This document shows, one piece after another, positions 32,634 through 41,465 of a stretch of 55,772 nucleotides of DNA. The position numbers and the translations under genes are program-made. The notes beneath the pieces are model-generated. The model made no database searches and had not been told where the DNA came from. It saw nothing but the letters and a program-made list of their open reading frames with translations. Numbering within the stretch: the first letter of the stretch is position 1; each line of letters starts with the position of its first letter. Location of the stretch: NCBI GenBank assembly GCA_024642335.1, contig JAHEBH010000014.1, forward strand, positions 1-55,772. The letters are read 5' to 3'. This DNA comes from Erythrobacter sp. (lineage in GTDB: Bacteria > Pseudomonadota > Alphaproteobacteria > Sphingomonadales > Sphingomonadaceae).

Positions 32634-33961
32634 CCAGGTTCGCGAAAACACTACGCTTCTTGACCGCTTCGGTCGCCCTTGCTGCTGTAGGCGGAACGGC
32701 CCTGCAGGCGCAGGACGACGGCTTCGATATCCCGGATGACATCAGGATCCTGGGTGAGGCCAACCCGAACATGCGTCGGGCTACTGCGCGGGTGAACGGC
32801 AACATCATCACCGGAACGGATGTCGACCATCGCGTTGCGCTGATTGTCGCTGCCAATGACGTCCCGATTGCCGGTGAGGAACTGGACCAGATGCGTTTGC
32901 AGGTCTTGCGCAACCTGATTGACGAGACCTTGCAGGTACAGGAAGCGGCCGCGCTCGACATGGAAGTCACGGCCGAAGAGGTTGACGAGGCCTATGAACG
33001 CTTCGCCCGAGAGCGTTTTGGACAGTCTCCGGAAGAGATGGACGAATATTTGCGCTCCGTAGGCGCCTCCGGACGGACACTGAAGCGCCAGATTCAAGGT
33101 GAACTGGCGTTCGACAAGCTGCTCCGCCGCAACATCGCGCCCTTCGTGAACGTCTCTGCAGAGGAGGTGAACGAACTGTTCGATCGTCTTCAGGCCACGC
33201 GCGGACAGAATGAGTACCGGATCGGCGAAATCTACCTTTCCGCCAATGCCAACAACCGCCAGCAGGTCCTGCAGACGGCGCAGCAAATCATCGAGCAATT
33301 GCGGCAGGGCGGCTCTTTCGTTGCCTATGCGCGCCAGTTCTCGGAAGCTTCGAGCCGCGCGGTTGGCGGCGACCTTGGCTGGATTCAGCTCGAGCAATTG
33401 CAAAACGACGCGCTGGAAGCCGCTGCACGCGACATGGTTCCCGGCCAGCTGGTCGGCCCGATCGAAATATCCGGTGGTTTCTCGCTGATGCTGCTGATCG
33501 ATCGGCGCCAGATCGGTATGGCCGATCCGCGCGACGCCATCCTCAGCCTCAAGCAGATATCGCTGGAATTCGCGCCGGGATTGAGTGACGAGGAAGTGGA
33601 AGCCCAGGCGCAGGTGTTCGCCAACGCCGTGGCTGACATGAATGGCTGCGGCGATGCCAATATCAAGGCAGAGGCCATCGGCGCCGAGGTCGTCGACAAT
33701 GACCAGATCGCCGCAAGGGCGCTTCCCGACCCCCTGCAATCGATCCTGCTGGATCTGAATGTGGGCCAAAGCACTCCGCCCTTCGGTGACGCCGCCGAAG
33801 GTGTACGCGTGCTGATGCTGTGCGGACGGGACGATCCGCAACAGCAACGCGGCCCCGATTTCGACGAACTGATGAACACGCTGGAAGACGAGCGCATCAA
33901 CCGTCGTGCCCAAAGCTATCTGCGTGACCTGCGGCGCGATGCCGTGATCGAATACGACTGA
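32630..33961 (+). CDS. surA: Periplasmic chaperone / peptidyl-prolyl isomerase SurA
   Basis: A 443-residue periplasmic chaperone for outer-membrane proteins such as LptD. A signal peptide ends ALQAQ. The N-terminal SurA domain has RVNGNIITGTDVDHRVAL and the EEVDEAYERFARERFG helix. One clear parvulin domain follows (EIYLSANANN, QLRQGGSFVAYARQFSEASSRAVGGDLGWIQL, ISGGFSLMLLIDRRQ). A less conserved second isomerase region and the C-terminal helix (DFDELMNTLEDERINRRAQSYLRDLRRDAVIEYD) complete it. The start is GTG at 32630; no in-frame ATG is suitable. Confidence 0.92.
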   Translation: MTRFAKTLRFLTASVALAAVGGTALQAQDDGFDIPDDIRILGEANPNMRRATARVNGNIITGTDVDHRVALIVAANDVPIAGEELDQMRLQVLRNLIDETLQVQEAAALDMEVTAEEVDEAYERFARERFGQSPEEMDEYLRSVGASGRTLKRQIQGELAFDKLLRRNIAPFVNVSAEEVNELFDRLQATRGQNEYRIGEIYLSANANNRQQVLQTAQQIIEQLRQGGSFVAYARQFSEASSRAVGGDLGWIQLEQLQNDALEAAARDMVPGQLVGPIEISGGFSLMLLIDRRQIGMADPRDAILSLKQISLEFAPGLSDEEVEAQAQVFANAVADMNGCGDANIKAEAIGAEVVDNDQIAARALPDPLQSILLDLNVGQSTPPFGDAAEGVRVLMLCGRDDPQQQRGPDFDELMNTLEDERINRRAQSYLRDLRRDAVIEYD

Positions 33962-33965
33962 TCGC

Positions 33966-34973
33966 GTGGCGGCCCCGCTCGCCATTTCACTGGGCGATCC
34001 GGCGGGGGTCGGTCCCGAACTGATCGCCGCGACCTGGGCCGCGCGCGAAGAGTTGGGCCTGCAGCCATTCGTTGTCGCAGGCGGCGCGCAAGTGTTGCGA
34101 GCGGCAGCCGCCAACCGGGGCATCGAACTGCCCGTTGCGGAAGTCACCCACCCGCAGGAGGCGGTGACGGTATTTGCCACGGCCTTGCCCGTCCTCGCGC
34201 ATGTTGGCGACGCGAAGTTTGCGCCTGGAAGACCCTCACCCGAAGGTGCCGCTCTGGCCTTGCGCTCGCTCGAAACGGCGACTTCGCTCGCACTCTCGCG
34301 CGCGGCAAGCGGCGTGGTGACCGCCCCCGTTTCCAAGTCCGAACTTGCCGCCATCGGTTTCACCTGGCCCGGCCAGACCGAATTCCTCGCCCACGCCTGT
34401 GGCGTCGAGGAAGAAGATGCCGTGATGATGCTCGCAGGACCGAGCCTCAAGACCGTACCGCTGACAGTCCATGTGGCTATTTCCGAAGTCTCATCGCTTA
34501 TCACAAAGGAGCTGATCCTGCGCCGCTGCCGCGTGATCGCCCGGTCCATGGCGCGTGACTTTGGCCTTGCGTCACCGCGGCTCGCCATCGCGGGGCTCAA
34601 TCCGCATGCAGGCGAAAAGGGGCGCATGGGAGTGGAGGAACGCGATGTCATCGCCCCCGCCATCGCTGCGCTTGTGGCAGAGGGCATAGATGCCACTGGC
34701 CCGCACCCTGCCGATACGCTCTTTGCGCCGCACAAGCGTGGAACTTACGATGTGGCAGTAGCCATGTACCATGACCAGGCACTCGTCCCGCTCAAGACGC
34801 TCGACTTCGACAATGGCGTAAACATGACGCTGGGCCTGCCGATCGTGCGCACTTCACCTGATCATGGCACGGCGTTCGACATCGCGGGACAAGGACTGGC
34901 TCGGCCCGATTCTCTGGTCGCAGCAATCCGCCTTGCTGCAGAAGCGGCAGCCAACCGGGCAACGAATCCGTGA
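33966..34973 (+). CDS. pdxA: 4-hydroxythreonine-4-phosphate dehydrogenase (PdxA)
   Basis: A 335-residue metal- and NAD-dependent enzyme of pyridoxal phosphate synthesis. [17 protein letters not shown], the [24 protein letters not shown] loop, [20 protein letters not shown], and [19 protein letters not shown] with ligand histidines are all present. The start is GTG at 33966, four bases after the surA stop. Its end overlaps rsmA by four bases (GTGA). Confidence 0.96.
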   Translation: MAAPLAISLGDPAGVGPELIAATWAAREELGLQPFVVAGGAQVLRAAAANRGIELPVAEVTHPQEAVTVFATALPVLAHVGDAKFAPGRPSPEGAALALRSLETATSLALSRAASGVVTAPVSKSELAAIGFTWPGQTEFLAHACGVEEEDAVMMLAGPSLKTVPLTVHVAISEVSSLITKELILRRCRVIARSMARDFGLASPRLAIAGLNPHAGEKGRMGVEERDVIAPAIAALVAEGIDATGPHPADTLFAPHKRGTYDVAVAMYHDQALVPLKTLDFDNGVNMTLGLPIVRTSPDHGTAFDIAGQGLARPDSLVAAIRLAAEAAANRATNP

Positions 34974-35788
34974 GCCTTCCTCCGCTGCGTGAAGTTATTG
35001 CCGCGCATGGCCTGAGCGCGTCCAAGGCGCTGGGGCAAAACTTTCTCTTTGACGAGCAATTGCTGGACCGCATTGCCGCCATTCCCGGTGATTTGCAGGG
35101 CAAGGCAGTGCTGGAGATCGGCCCAGGCCCTGGCGGCCTGACCCGCGCCCTTTTGCGCGCCGGTGCACGGGTGACCGCTATCGAGATGGACAGGCGTTGT
35201 CTGCCCGCGCTGGGTGAACTGGCGGAGGCCTTCCCCGGGCAGTTGCGCGTTGTCGAGGGCGATGCGCTGAAGATCGACCATGGCGATTTGATGGGCGAGC
35301 CCTTCGCCGTGGTCGCCAACCTGCCGTACAATGTCGGCACCGCGCTCTTTACGCGATGGCTGGACGGGGAGAAGTGGCCCCCGCAATGGACTTCGCTGAC
35401 GCTCATGTTCCAGCTGGAAGTCGCGCAAAGGATCGTCGCCAGGCCCGACAGTTCGGCATATGGCAGGCTCGCGGTGCTGGCCCAATGGCGTTCAAGTGCA
35501 AAGCTTGCCATGAAGGTCCACCGTAGCGCTTTTACGCCGCCACCCAAGGTGATGAGCGCCATTGTGCATGTGACGCCCGGGACAGCGCCGGAGAATGTTT
35601 CCGCCACACGCCTCGGCAAGTTGACCGAAGCAGCCTTTGGCCAGCGGCGCAAGATGCTGCGCCAGAGCCTCAAATCCATTCACGGCGCGGTGGAAGCGCT
35701 GGAGCAGATCGGCATCGATCCGACACGGCGTGCAGAGACCTTGTCAGTCGAAGATTTCATTGCCCTTGCGCGCGCGCTGCAGGCCTGA
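34970..35788 (+). CDS. rsmA: 16S rRNA dimethyladenosine transferase (RsmA/KsgA)
   Basis: A 272-residue SAM-dependent enzyme dimethylating two adjacent adenosines near the 3' end of 16S r[22 protein letters not shown], the SAM motif [23 protein letters not shown], and the motif [15 protein letters not shown] are clear. The GTG start overlaps the pdxA stop. The C-terminal helical domain ends [36 protein letters not shown]. Confidence 0.96.
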   Translation: MSLPPLREVIAAHGLSASKALGQNFLFDEQLLDRIAAIPGDLQGKAVLEIGPGPGGLTRALLRAGARVTAIEMDRRCLPALGELAEAFPGQLRVVEGDALKIDHGDLMGEPFAVVANLPYNVGTALFTRWLDGEKWPPQWTSLTLMFQLEVAQRIVARPDSSAYGRLAVLAQWRSSAKLAMKVHRSAFTPPPKVMSAIVHVTPGTAPENVSATRLGKLTEAAFGQRRKMLRQSLKSIHGAVEALEQIGIDPTRRAETLSVEDFIALARALQA

Positions 35789-35851
35789 AGGCACCCACCC
35801 ACCGGCCACAACATTTGACAAGGTCGAAGACTGCGCTAGACCCGGTTGCAT

Positions 35852-37063
35852 ATGAAACAACTTTCGCCACAAGAGCGCTCATTGACTGAAGGCATCGACC
35901 AGGCAGAGATGCTGGACCGTTGCTTCCGCTGGGCGAAGATCAACAGTGGCACCGGCAATATCGCCGGCCTGGATAGGCAAGCCGCCGAACTGGCTGATGC
36001 TTTCGCGATCCTTCCGGGCGAAGTGGAACTGGTCGATCCCACACCGGTCGTAGCGATTGCCGTGGACGGATCACAATATGAAAAGCCGCATGGCCAGCAT
36101 CTGCTTGTCCGCGTGCGACCGGATGCCGAACGCCGATTCCTCCTGACCGGGCACATGGATACGGTCTTTGCGGCAGACCACCCCTTCCAGGACGTCCGCT
36201 GGCTCGACGACAATACTGTGAACGGCCCCGGCACGGCGGATATGAAAGGCGGGCTGTCGGTAATCCTTGAGGCACTGCTGGCATTCGAGCGATCACCCAA
36301 CGCGGTGCAATGCGGCTATGATGTCATGATCAATTCGGATGAGGAGACAGGTTCGCTTTCCTCCGCCGCGCTGATCGCGGAATTGGCCCGGGGCAAATAT
36401 GCCGCGCTCACCTACGAGCCTTCCGCCCTGCCCGACGGTACGCTTGCCCATGCCCGAGGAGGAAGCGGCAATTATTCGGTCAGCTTCACCGGTCGTTCGG
36501 CCCATGCCGGTCGCAATCCCCAAGATGGCCGCAACGCGCTTGTCGCCGCCGCCGATTGCGCGGTGCGGCTGAAGCAGATGCAGCATCACGACCTGCCGAT
36601 CAATCCGGCAAAGATCGATGGCGGGGCGGCCAATAATGTCGTGCCAGATCATGCCGTCCTGCGGTTCAATATCCGCCCGAAGACCAAGGATGGTGCAGAA
36701 GCTTTCCAGTCCGACTTCAATGATTTGCTGCAGTTTATCGAGAAGCATCACGGAGTCCTGACGCACTGCCACGGCGGCATCACCCGGCCTCCCAAGCCGG
36801 TTGGCGAAAAGGCGCAGAGACTTTTCGATCTTGTGCGTGATGCGGGCGCAGCCTTGGACCAGCTTATTTCCTGGCAGGCCACGGGCGGTGTATGCGATGG
36901 CAACAATATCGCCGCCTGCGGTATCCCGGTTGTCGATACGATGGGCGTGCGCGGCGGGGCCATCCATTCGCCGGAGGAATTCATGATCGTTCCATCACTC
37001 GGCGAAAGGGCGGCGCTCAGTGCCGTGGTTCTGCACCGGCTGGCGACAGGAGGCTTGCAATGA
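35852..37063 (+). CDS. M20 family metallohydrolase linked to the AST genes
   Basis: 403 residues; the ATG at 35852 is preferred over a TTG two codons upstream. This is a dizinc amidase/peptidase of the ArgE/DapE/CPG2 type. FLLTGHMDTVF supplies the first His-Asp pair, and GTADMKGGLSVIL and INSDEETGS the other ligands and catalytic Glu-Glu. The dimerisation lid (YSVSFTGRSAHAGRNPQDGRNAL) and the last His (GGAIHSPEEFM) are present. It precedes astA with a 4-base overlap (ATGA). A role in the succinylarginine route, such as removing succinate from succinylglutamate in place of AstE, is plausible inference. Confidence 0.85.
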   Translation: MKQLSPQERSLTEGIDQAEMLDRCFRWAKINSGTGNIAGLDRQAAELADAFAILPGEVELVDPTPVVAIAVDGSQYEKPHGQHLLVRVRPDAERRFLLTGHMDTVFAADHPFQDVRWLDDNTVNGPGTADMKGGLSVILEALLAFERSPNAVQCGYDVMINSDEETGSLSSAALIAELARGKYAALTYEPSALPDGTLAHARGGSGNYSVSFTGRSAHAGRNPQDGRNALVAAADCAVRLKQMQHHDLPINPAKIDGGAANNVVPDHAVLRFNIRPKTKDGAEAFQSDFNDLLQFIEKHHGVLTHCHGGITRPPKPVGEKAQRLFDLVRDAGAALDQLISWQATGGVCDGNNIAACGIPVVDTMGVRGGAIHSPEEFMIVPSLGERAALSAVVLHRLATGGLQ

Positions 37064-38079
37064 ACTTCGTCGTTCGCGCTGCCACGCAGGCAGACCTTCA
37101 GCCGCTTTACGAAATGGCCAAATTGACGGGTGGCGGTTTCACCAATCTGCCGCCAGACCGCAATTCGCTCACCACCAAGCTGGTACGTGCCGAGGCCGCG
37201 TTTGTCCGCGATGAAGCGGATCCGGACCTGTCGGACGAACTCTTCGTCATGGTGCTCGAAAACACCGAGACAGGCGAAGTGCGCGGCACAAGCCAGCTGT
37301 TCACGCAGGTAGGCCAAAACTTGCCGTTCTATTCCTATCGCCTCACCACGCTGACCCAGCATTCCACAGAACTGGAACGCACGGTGACAGCGGAAATGCT
37401 CGTGCTCACCAATGATCTGGGTGGCTGCAGCGAGGTCGGCGGATTGTTCCTCCACCCCAGCGAGCGTGCAGGCGGGCTTGGCCTGTTGCTGGCGCGCAGC
37501 CGATACCTGTTCATCGCCGCGCATCGCGAGCGCTTTGGCGACCGGGTGCTGGCCGAACTGCGCGGCATTATCGACGATCGCGGCGGGTCTCCTTTCTGGG
37601 ATGCCATCGGCGGCAAGTTCTTCGGCATGAACTTCCAGCAGGCAGATGAATTCAATGCGGTTCGCGGCAACCAGTTCATCGCCGATCTGATGCCCAAGCA
37701 CCCGGTCTACACCGCGCTGCTCAATGAAGAGGCGCGCAGTGCCATCGGCCTGCCCCACCCCAGCGGACGCGCGGCCATGCGCATGCTGGAAAACGAGAAT
37801 TTCTCCTACGACGGATACATCGACATCTTCGATGGCGGTCCCACCATGCTGGCGCGTACGGACAATGTCGCCAGCATCAGGAATGCCGCGCATGTCGCGG
37901 TTATCGATACCGCGCTCGAAAAGGGCGAGAAGGCGCTGATCGCTGCGGGGAGGCTGAAGAACTTCCGTTGCTGCTATGGCGCCCGCGAACTCAGCGAGGA
38001 TGGCATTGCGATTGACAGCCAGGCGGCGAACCTGCTCGGCGTTGGCGAAGGCGACAAGGTGTGGAGCATCGCTCGTTGA
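37060..38079 (+). CDS. astA: Arginine N-succinyltransferase (AstA)
   Basis: A 339-residue acyltransferase that succinylates arginine, the first step of the AST catabolic pathway. VVRAATQADLQPLYEMAKLTGGGFTNLPPDR, LSYRLTT-like FYSYRLTTLTQHS, and GCSEVGGLFLHPSERAGGLGLLLARSRYLFIA are typical. The last part carries PVYTALLNEEARSAIGLPHPSG and GYIDIFDGGPTM. It has a four-base overlap with the preceding M20 hydrolase, and its stop overlaps the proposed astB start. Confidence 0.95.
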   Translation: MNFVVRAATQADLQPLYEMAKLTGGGFTNLPPDRNSLTTKLVRAEAAFVRDEADPDLSDELFVMVLENTETGEVRGTSQLFTQVGQNLPFYSYRLTTLTQHSTELERTVTAEMLVLTNDLGGCSEVGGLFLHPSERAGGLGLLLARSRYLFIAAHRERFGDRVLAELRGIIDDRGGSPFWDAIGGKFFGMNFQQADEFNAVRGNQFIADLMPKHPVYTALLNEEARSAIGLPHPSGRAAMRMLENENFSYDGYIDIFDGGPTMLARTDNVASIRNAAHVAVIDTALEKGEKALIAAGRLKNFRCCYGARELSEDGIAIDSQAANLLGVGEGDKVWSIAR

Positions 38080-39326
38080 GCCTCACAGAGATCAATTTCG
38101 ACGGTATCGTCGGGCCCAGCCACAATTACGCCGGCTTGAGTTTGGGAAACCTCGCCGCCACGCGCAACGCGGGGGCCTCGTCTTATCCGAAAGCCGCCGC
38201 ATTGCAGGGCATCGCCAAGATGCGCGGGAACATGGAGGCAGGACTGGCGCAGGGCTTCTTCGTGCCCCTGCCCCGCCCCAACACCGGTTGGCTGGAGGAA
38301 TTGGCGGCAGACGATGATACCGATCCGGTGCTGATCGCGGGCGCATGGTCAGCTTCTTCCATGTGGACGGCCAATGCGGCAACCGTCTCCCCTGCTCCGG
38401 ATACAGCAGACGGCAGATGCCACCTTACCATCGCCAATCTCGTCTCCATGCAGCACCGCAGCCAGGAATGGCCTGATACCTTGCGGCAATTGCAGCTCGC
38501 CTTTGCCGACAATGCCCATTTCGCGGTGCATGGGCCGGTGCCGCCCACCTTCGGTGACGAAGGCGCGGCAAACCACATGCGTTTGACTTCCGCCCATGGA
38601 GAACCGGCAATCGAAGTCTTTGTCTATGGCCGCAGCGGAGGGCGTTTTCCTGCCCGCCAGCATGAACAGGCCAGCCGCATTGTCGCGCGCAAGCACCGGC
38701 TCGATCCCGATCGCGTGCTCTTTGTCGAGCAGAATCCAGAGGCGATTGCCGCCGGTGCCTTCCACAATGACGTGGTCGCGGTTGCCAATGAAAGCGTGCT
38801 CTTCACCCATGAGCTGGCCTTTGCCGATCCGGCAGCCACCTATGATGCGATTCGTGCGAAGTGCCCCGCGGCGCAGGTGGTGGAAGTTCCCGAGGCATCG
38901 GTCCCGCTTGGCGAAGCGATCAAGTCATACCTGTTCAACGCGCAACTGGTCACCCCGCCGTCGGGCGAGATGACGCTGGTGGTTCCTACCGAATGCCAGG
39001 AGAGCACGCCGGTGTGGAACTGGTTGCAGGAAATGCTCGCGGGCAATGGTCCGATCCGCCGTGTGAAGGTGGTCGACGTGCGCCAGAGCATGGCCAATGG
39101 CGGCGGCCCCGCCTGCCTGCGCCTGCGCGTGGTGGCAGACCCTGCCAATATCGACCCGCGATTCCTGCTCGATTCCAGCAAGGCCGCGGCCATGGAACGA
39201 GTGATCGCGCAATACTGGCCCGAGCAGATTGATTCTGCCGAGATTGGCGATGCAACCCTGGCAATGACTGTCCGCACCGCGCGCATGGCGCTTCTCGAAG
39301 AGTTAGGCCTTTACGAACTGTCCTGA
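38076..39326 (+). CDS. astB: N-succinylarginine dihydrolase (AstB)
   Basis: A 416-residue guanidine-modifying enzyme hydrolysing succinylarginine to succinylornithine, CO2 and ammonia. LTEINFDGIVGPSHNYAGLSLGNLAAT, SSMWTANAATVSPAPDT, and HNDVVAVANESVL with the catalytic His are present. The catalytic Cys is near the end in SMANGGGPACLRLR. The TTG at 38076 has GGAG 10 bases upstream and overlaps the astA stop (TTGA); a GTG at 38061 is the alternative. astC, astD and astE are not in the window. Confidence 0.94.
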   Translation: MSLTEINFDGIVGPSHNYAGLSLGNLAATRNAGASSYPKAAALQGIAKMRGNMEAGLAQGFFVPLPRPNTGWLEELAADDDTDPVLIAGAWSASSMWTANAATVSPAPDTADGRCHLTIANLVSMQHRSQEWPDTLRQLQLAFADNAHFAVHGPVPPTFGDEGAANHMRLTSAHGEPAIEVFVYGRSGGRFPARQHEQASRIVARKHRLDPDRVLFVEQNPEAIAAGAFHNDVVAVANESVLFTHELAFADPAATYDAIRAKCPAAQVVEVPEASVPLGEAIKSYLFNAQLVTPPSGEMTLVVPTECQESTPVWNWLQEMLAGNGPIRRVKVVDVRQSMANGGGPACLRLRVVADPANIDPRFLLDSSKAAAMERVIAQYWPEQIDSAEIGDATLAMTVRTARMALLEELGLYELS

Positions 39327-39468
39327 CCCGCCGCGGGACATAAACCTTAACAGCATTGCCTTGCATGCCCTCACCCGTTAACTCTCGAAATATCGGTAGA
39401 CTGCCGCATTGCGCTGGTAATGCCGGGGAAAAGGTTAACGCCCGCTACGGGCCGGAAACGGGAAAGAC

Positions 39469-39711
39469 ATGCTGCGGAAACTGTCCAGGCTGTTTGTGAT
39501 CAAGACGAGGCTCGAAGCCTTTGTGATCATCTATGCCCTGGCTCTGGGCGCGACCACCCGCGGCGCGGATTACCTCGTACAATACCCTGGCGGCTGGGGC
39601 TGGGCGCTGTTCCTCGCCACCACCGGTGCCGTATTCCTGGCCGGCGCCAAGATCCTCGACTGCCTGAAATATGAAAAGGCGGCGAAAGAGGCTGAGGCCG
39701 AACAGGCCTAA
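39469..39711 (+). CDS. Small membrane protein, 80 aa
   Basis: 80 residues with two predicted membrane helices (AFVIIYALALGATTRGADYLV and WGWALFLATTGAVFLAGAKILDCL) and a charged C-terminal tail (YEKAAKEAEAEQA). The ATG follows GGGAAAGAC. No family was recognised. It is separated by 142 bases from astB and lies tail-to-tail with the tmRNA gene. Confidence 0.7.
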   Translation: MLRKLSRLFVIKTRLEAFVIIYALALGATTRGADYLVQYPGGWGWALFLATTGAVFLAGAKILDCLKYEKAAKEAEAEQA

Positions 39712-39734
39712 AACTCAAATATTCCTGATGGATG

Positions 39735-40062
39735 AGGTGGGGAGTTTCTGTTGCTAGCTACTCCCCGGAGCCCCGGAATCCACTTCTGTTGCCCGGTGGG
39801 TCCAACCGCGCTTTAGCCTTGTAAGATCAGTCCGTTAGGACGTCAGATTACGCAGCGATTGCGAGTGCTTCGTTATCGTTGGCACTTGTGTGTTTTGAAC
39901 AGTTTTGCGGGATACTCAGCCCGGGCGAAAACAGTGCTTTTCAACACACGTCGATCCTGGTTCGGCCCCGTCATAATACGCTGATTTCTCAACGCTTTGT
40001 GGTGGAGCCGCCGGGTACTGCCCCCGGGTCCGCTGTGCCTATTGCACACCGCAATTTATCGC
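39735..40062 (-). ncRNA. ssrA: tmRNA (SsrA), permuted two-piece alphaproteobacterial type
   Basis: Read on the minus strand, the acceptor piece comes first and ends CGGCTCCACCA at 40010-40000. About 30 bases later the coding piece begins GGGGCCGAACCAGGATCGACG at 39969. GGGGCCG and CGGCTCC form a 7-bp acceptor stem with a G3-U pair, the alanyl-tRNA synthetase identity element. The T arm has CCGGG/CCCGG round the loop GGCAGTA. The tag frame reads ANDNEALAIAA then TAA (39883-39848). A GGGGAGT/ACTCCCC hairpin closes the 3' end (39739-39766). It rescues stalled ribosomes with SmpB. End coordinates are approximate. Confidence 0.95.
39848..39883 (-). other. tmRNA proteolysis tag reading frame
   Basis: GCC AAC GAT AAC GAA GCA CTC GCA ATC GCT GCG TAA encodes ANDNEALAIAA. 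The AA at the end and the AND beginning match tags recognised by ClpXP adaptors in alphaproteobacteria. Confidence 0.92.
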
Positions 40063-40131
40063 CATAGCCGGACGAAACCGGCAGGTCCCATATAGCGTTC
40101 AATTGATGAATGTGAAGTGAGCGGCTCACCT

Positions 40132-40250
40132 CCCCTCCCGTTCACGGGAGGGGTTGGGGGTGGGTATGGGCCCGCAAGGGCCCACCCCGCTGCGACTAAG
40201 CCTTGCTGAGCAAGACCAAGTCTCGCTGCCCCTCCCGCAGGCGGGAGGGG
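40132..40250. repeat. Three palindromes beside mscL
   Basis: CCCCTCCCG-ttca-CGGGAGGGG at 40132-40153, TGGGCCC-gcaa-GGGCCCA at 40167-40184, and CCCCTCCCGC-ag-GCGGGAGGGG at 40229-40250. The first and third share the CCCTCCC arms. They lie between the mscL stop and the tmRNA promoter region. No T tract follows on either strand, so they are probably dispersed intergenic palindromes or mRNA-stabilising hairpins rather than terminators. Confidence 0.75.
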
Positions 40251-40258
40251 TATGATTG

Positions 40259-40687
40259 CTACTTCTTCAACGCGTCCCGGATCTCGGTCAGCAGGTCGAT
40301 CTCGCTCGGACCTGCGGGCTCTTCGGGTGCTGCCTCCTCCGCCTTCTCCAACTGCGCCATCGCCTTGTTGGTATAGCGCACCAGCAGGAAGATGATGAAG
40401 GCCAGGATCAGGAAGTTGATCACGGTGGAGATGAAATTGCCCACGGCCAGTACATTGGCTCCCGCTTCCCGCGCAGCTTCGAGCGAAGTGCCCGCCGCCA
40501 CATCCCCGCTGAGCACGATATAGGTGTCGGAGAAATCCACATCGCCAAAGATGGCACCCACAATCGGCATGATCAGATCGTTGGTCATCGAACCGACAAT
40601 TGTCGCAAAGGCCCCACCGATGATCACGGCAACAGCCAGTTGCATGACATTGCCCTTGGCAATGAATTCCTTGAATTCGTTCAGCAT
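40259..40687 (-). CDS. mscL: Large-conductance mechanosensitive channel (MscL)
   Basis: A 142-residue channel releasing solutes on sudden osmotic downshift. The N-terminal helix [31 protein letters not shown] with TM1, the extracellular loop, and TM2 ([26 protein letters not shown]) are standard. The cytoplasmic helix ([15 protein letters not shown]) ends the protein. Usual length. Transcribed toward the tmRNA gene. Confidence 0.96.
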   Translation of the reverse strand: MLNEFKEFIAKGNVMQLAVAVIIGGAFATIVGSMTNDLIMPIVGAIFGDVDFSDTYIVLSGDVAAGTSLEAAREAGANVLAVGNFISTVINFLILAFIIFLLVRYTNKAMAQLEKAEEAAPEEPAGPSEIDLLTEIRDALKK

Positions 40688-40833
40688 TGCGCACTCCCGT
40701 CTCTCTTGGCAGACGACTTTGTGCCAGCCGTAAATGCATCAGACAAGACTCCGCATCTCCTTGTCATTTCACGCAGGCGTGCTATATGAGCAATACACTC
40801 AGGATTTTCCGGGTCTTTTGGAGGATTTTCGAC

Positions 40834-41439
40834 ATGATCAAGCAGTTTGGCCGCCTTGCAACCATCGCTGTGGGGAGCCTTGCGCTGGCAAGCTGCGGTA
40901 TCAATTCCGTGCCGCGTGCAGAGGAAGCTGCAAAGGCCAAGTGGGCCGATGTCGAAGCCGCTTTCCAAGAACGAGCGAACCTGGTCCCCAACCTGCAGGA
41001 AATCGTCATGTCTTCCGCCGAGCAGGAACGTGAGACCTTGCAAGGCGTGATCGAGGCGCGCGCTTCGGCTACCCGCCCTGAAATCCAGCTTAGCGCAGAC
41101 GATCTGGGCGATCCGGCCAAGATGCAGGCTTTCCAGCAGGCACAGGGCCAGTTTTCGTCCGCCCTCGCCCGCCTGATGGTGAGCGTCGAGCAATACCCCG
41201 AACTGCGCAGTCAGGAGAACTTCGGCCGCTTCATGACGCAGCTCGAAGGCAGCGAGAATCGCATCCGCGTCTCGATCCGCGACTATAACGAAGCGGTGCG
41301 CCAGTATAACACCACCATCCGCACCTTCCCCGACACGATCGGCGCGAACATCATCCACGGTGCGGAACCGATGGAACCCTATCAGGCCGTGACGGAAGGA
41401 GCCGAGGTCGCCCCCGAACTCGACATGCGTAGCGAGTGA
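40834..41439 (+). CDS. lemA: LemA family lipoprotein
   Basis: 201 residues. A GGAGG site sits 9 bases before the ATG at 40834. The signal MIKQFGRLATIAVGSLALASC has a lipobox (LASC). The LemA helical bundle follows with KAKWADVEAAFQERANLVPNLQEIV and RRYN-like YNEAVRQYNTTIRTFPDTI. LemA proteins commonly precede TPM-domain genes, as they do here. The role is not settled in any organism. The gene ends against the start region of the next ORF. Confidence 0.93.
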   Translation: MIKQFGRLATIAVGSLALASCGINSVPRAEEAAKAKWADVEAAFQERANLVPNLQEIVMSSAEQERETLQGVIEARASATRPEIQLSADDLGDPAKMQAFQQAQGQFSSALARLMVSVEQYPELRSQENFGRFMTQLEGSENRIRVSIRDYNEAVRQYNTTIRTFPDTIGANIIHGAEPMEPYQAVTEGAEVAPELDMRSE

Positions 41440-41465
41440 TTGGCGCGCATCGCACGGACGGCAGC

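Noticed and set aside
32651-34735. 694-codon minus-strand frame opposite surA and pdxA
   Set aside because: It spans two well-supported plus-strand genes with family motifs, and its own translation is low-complexity and unlike any family.
39879-40067. 62-codon plus-strand ORF near 39.9 kb
   Set aside because: It is the antisense of the tmRNA gene and has no family.
40132-40250. Terminators for mscL
   Set aside because: Palindromes are strong but no T tract follows on either strand.
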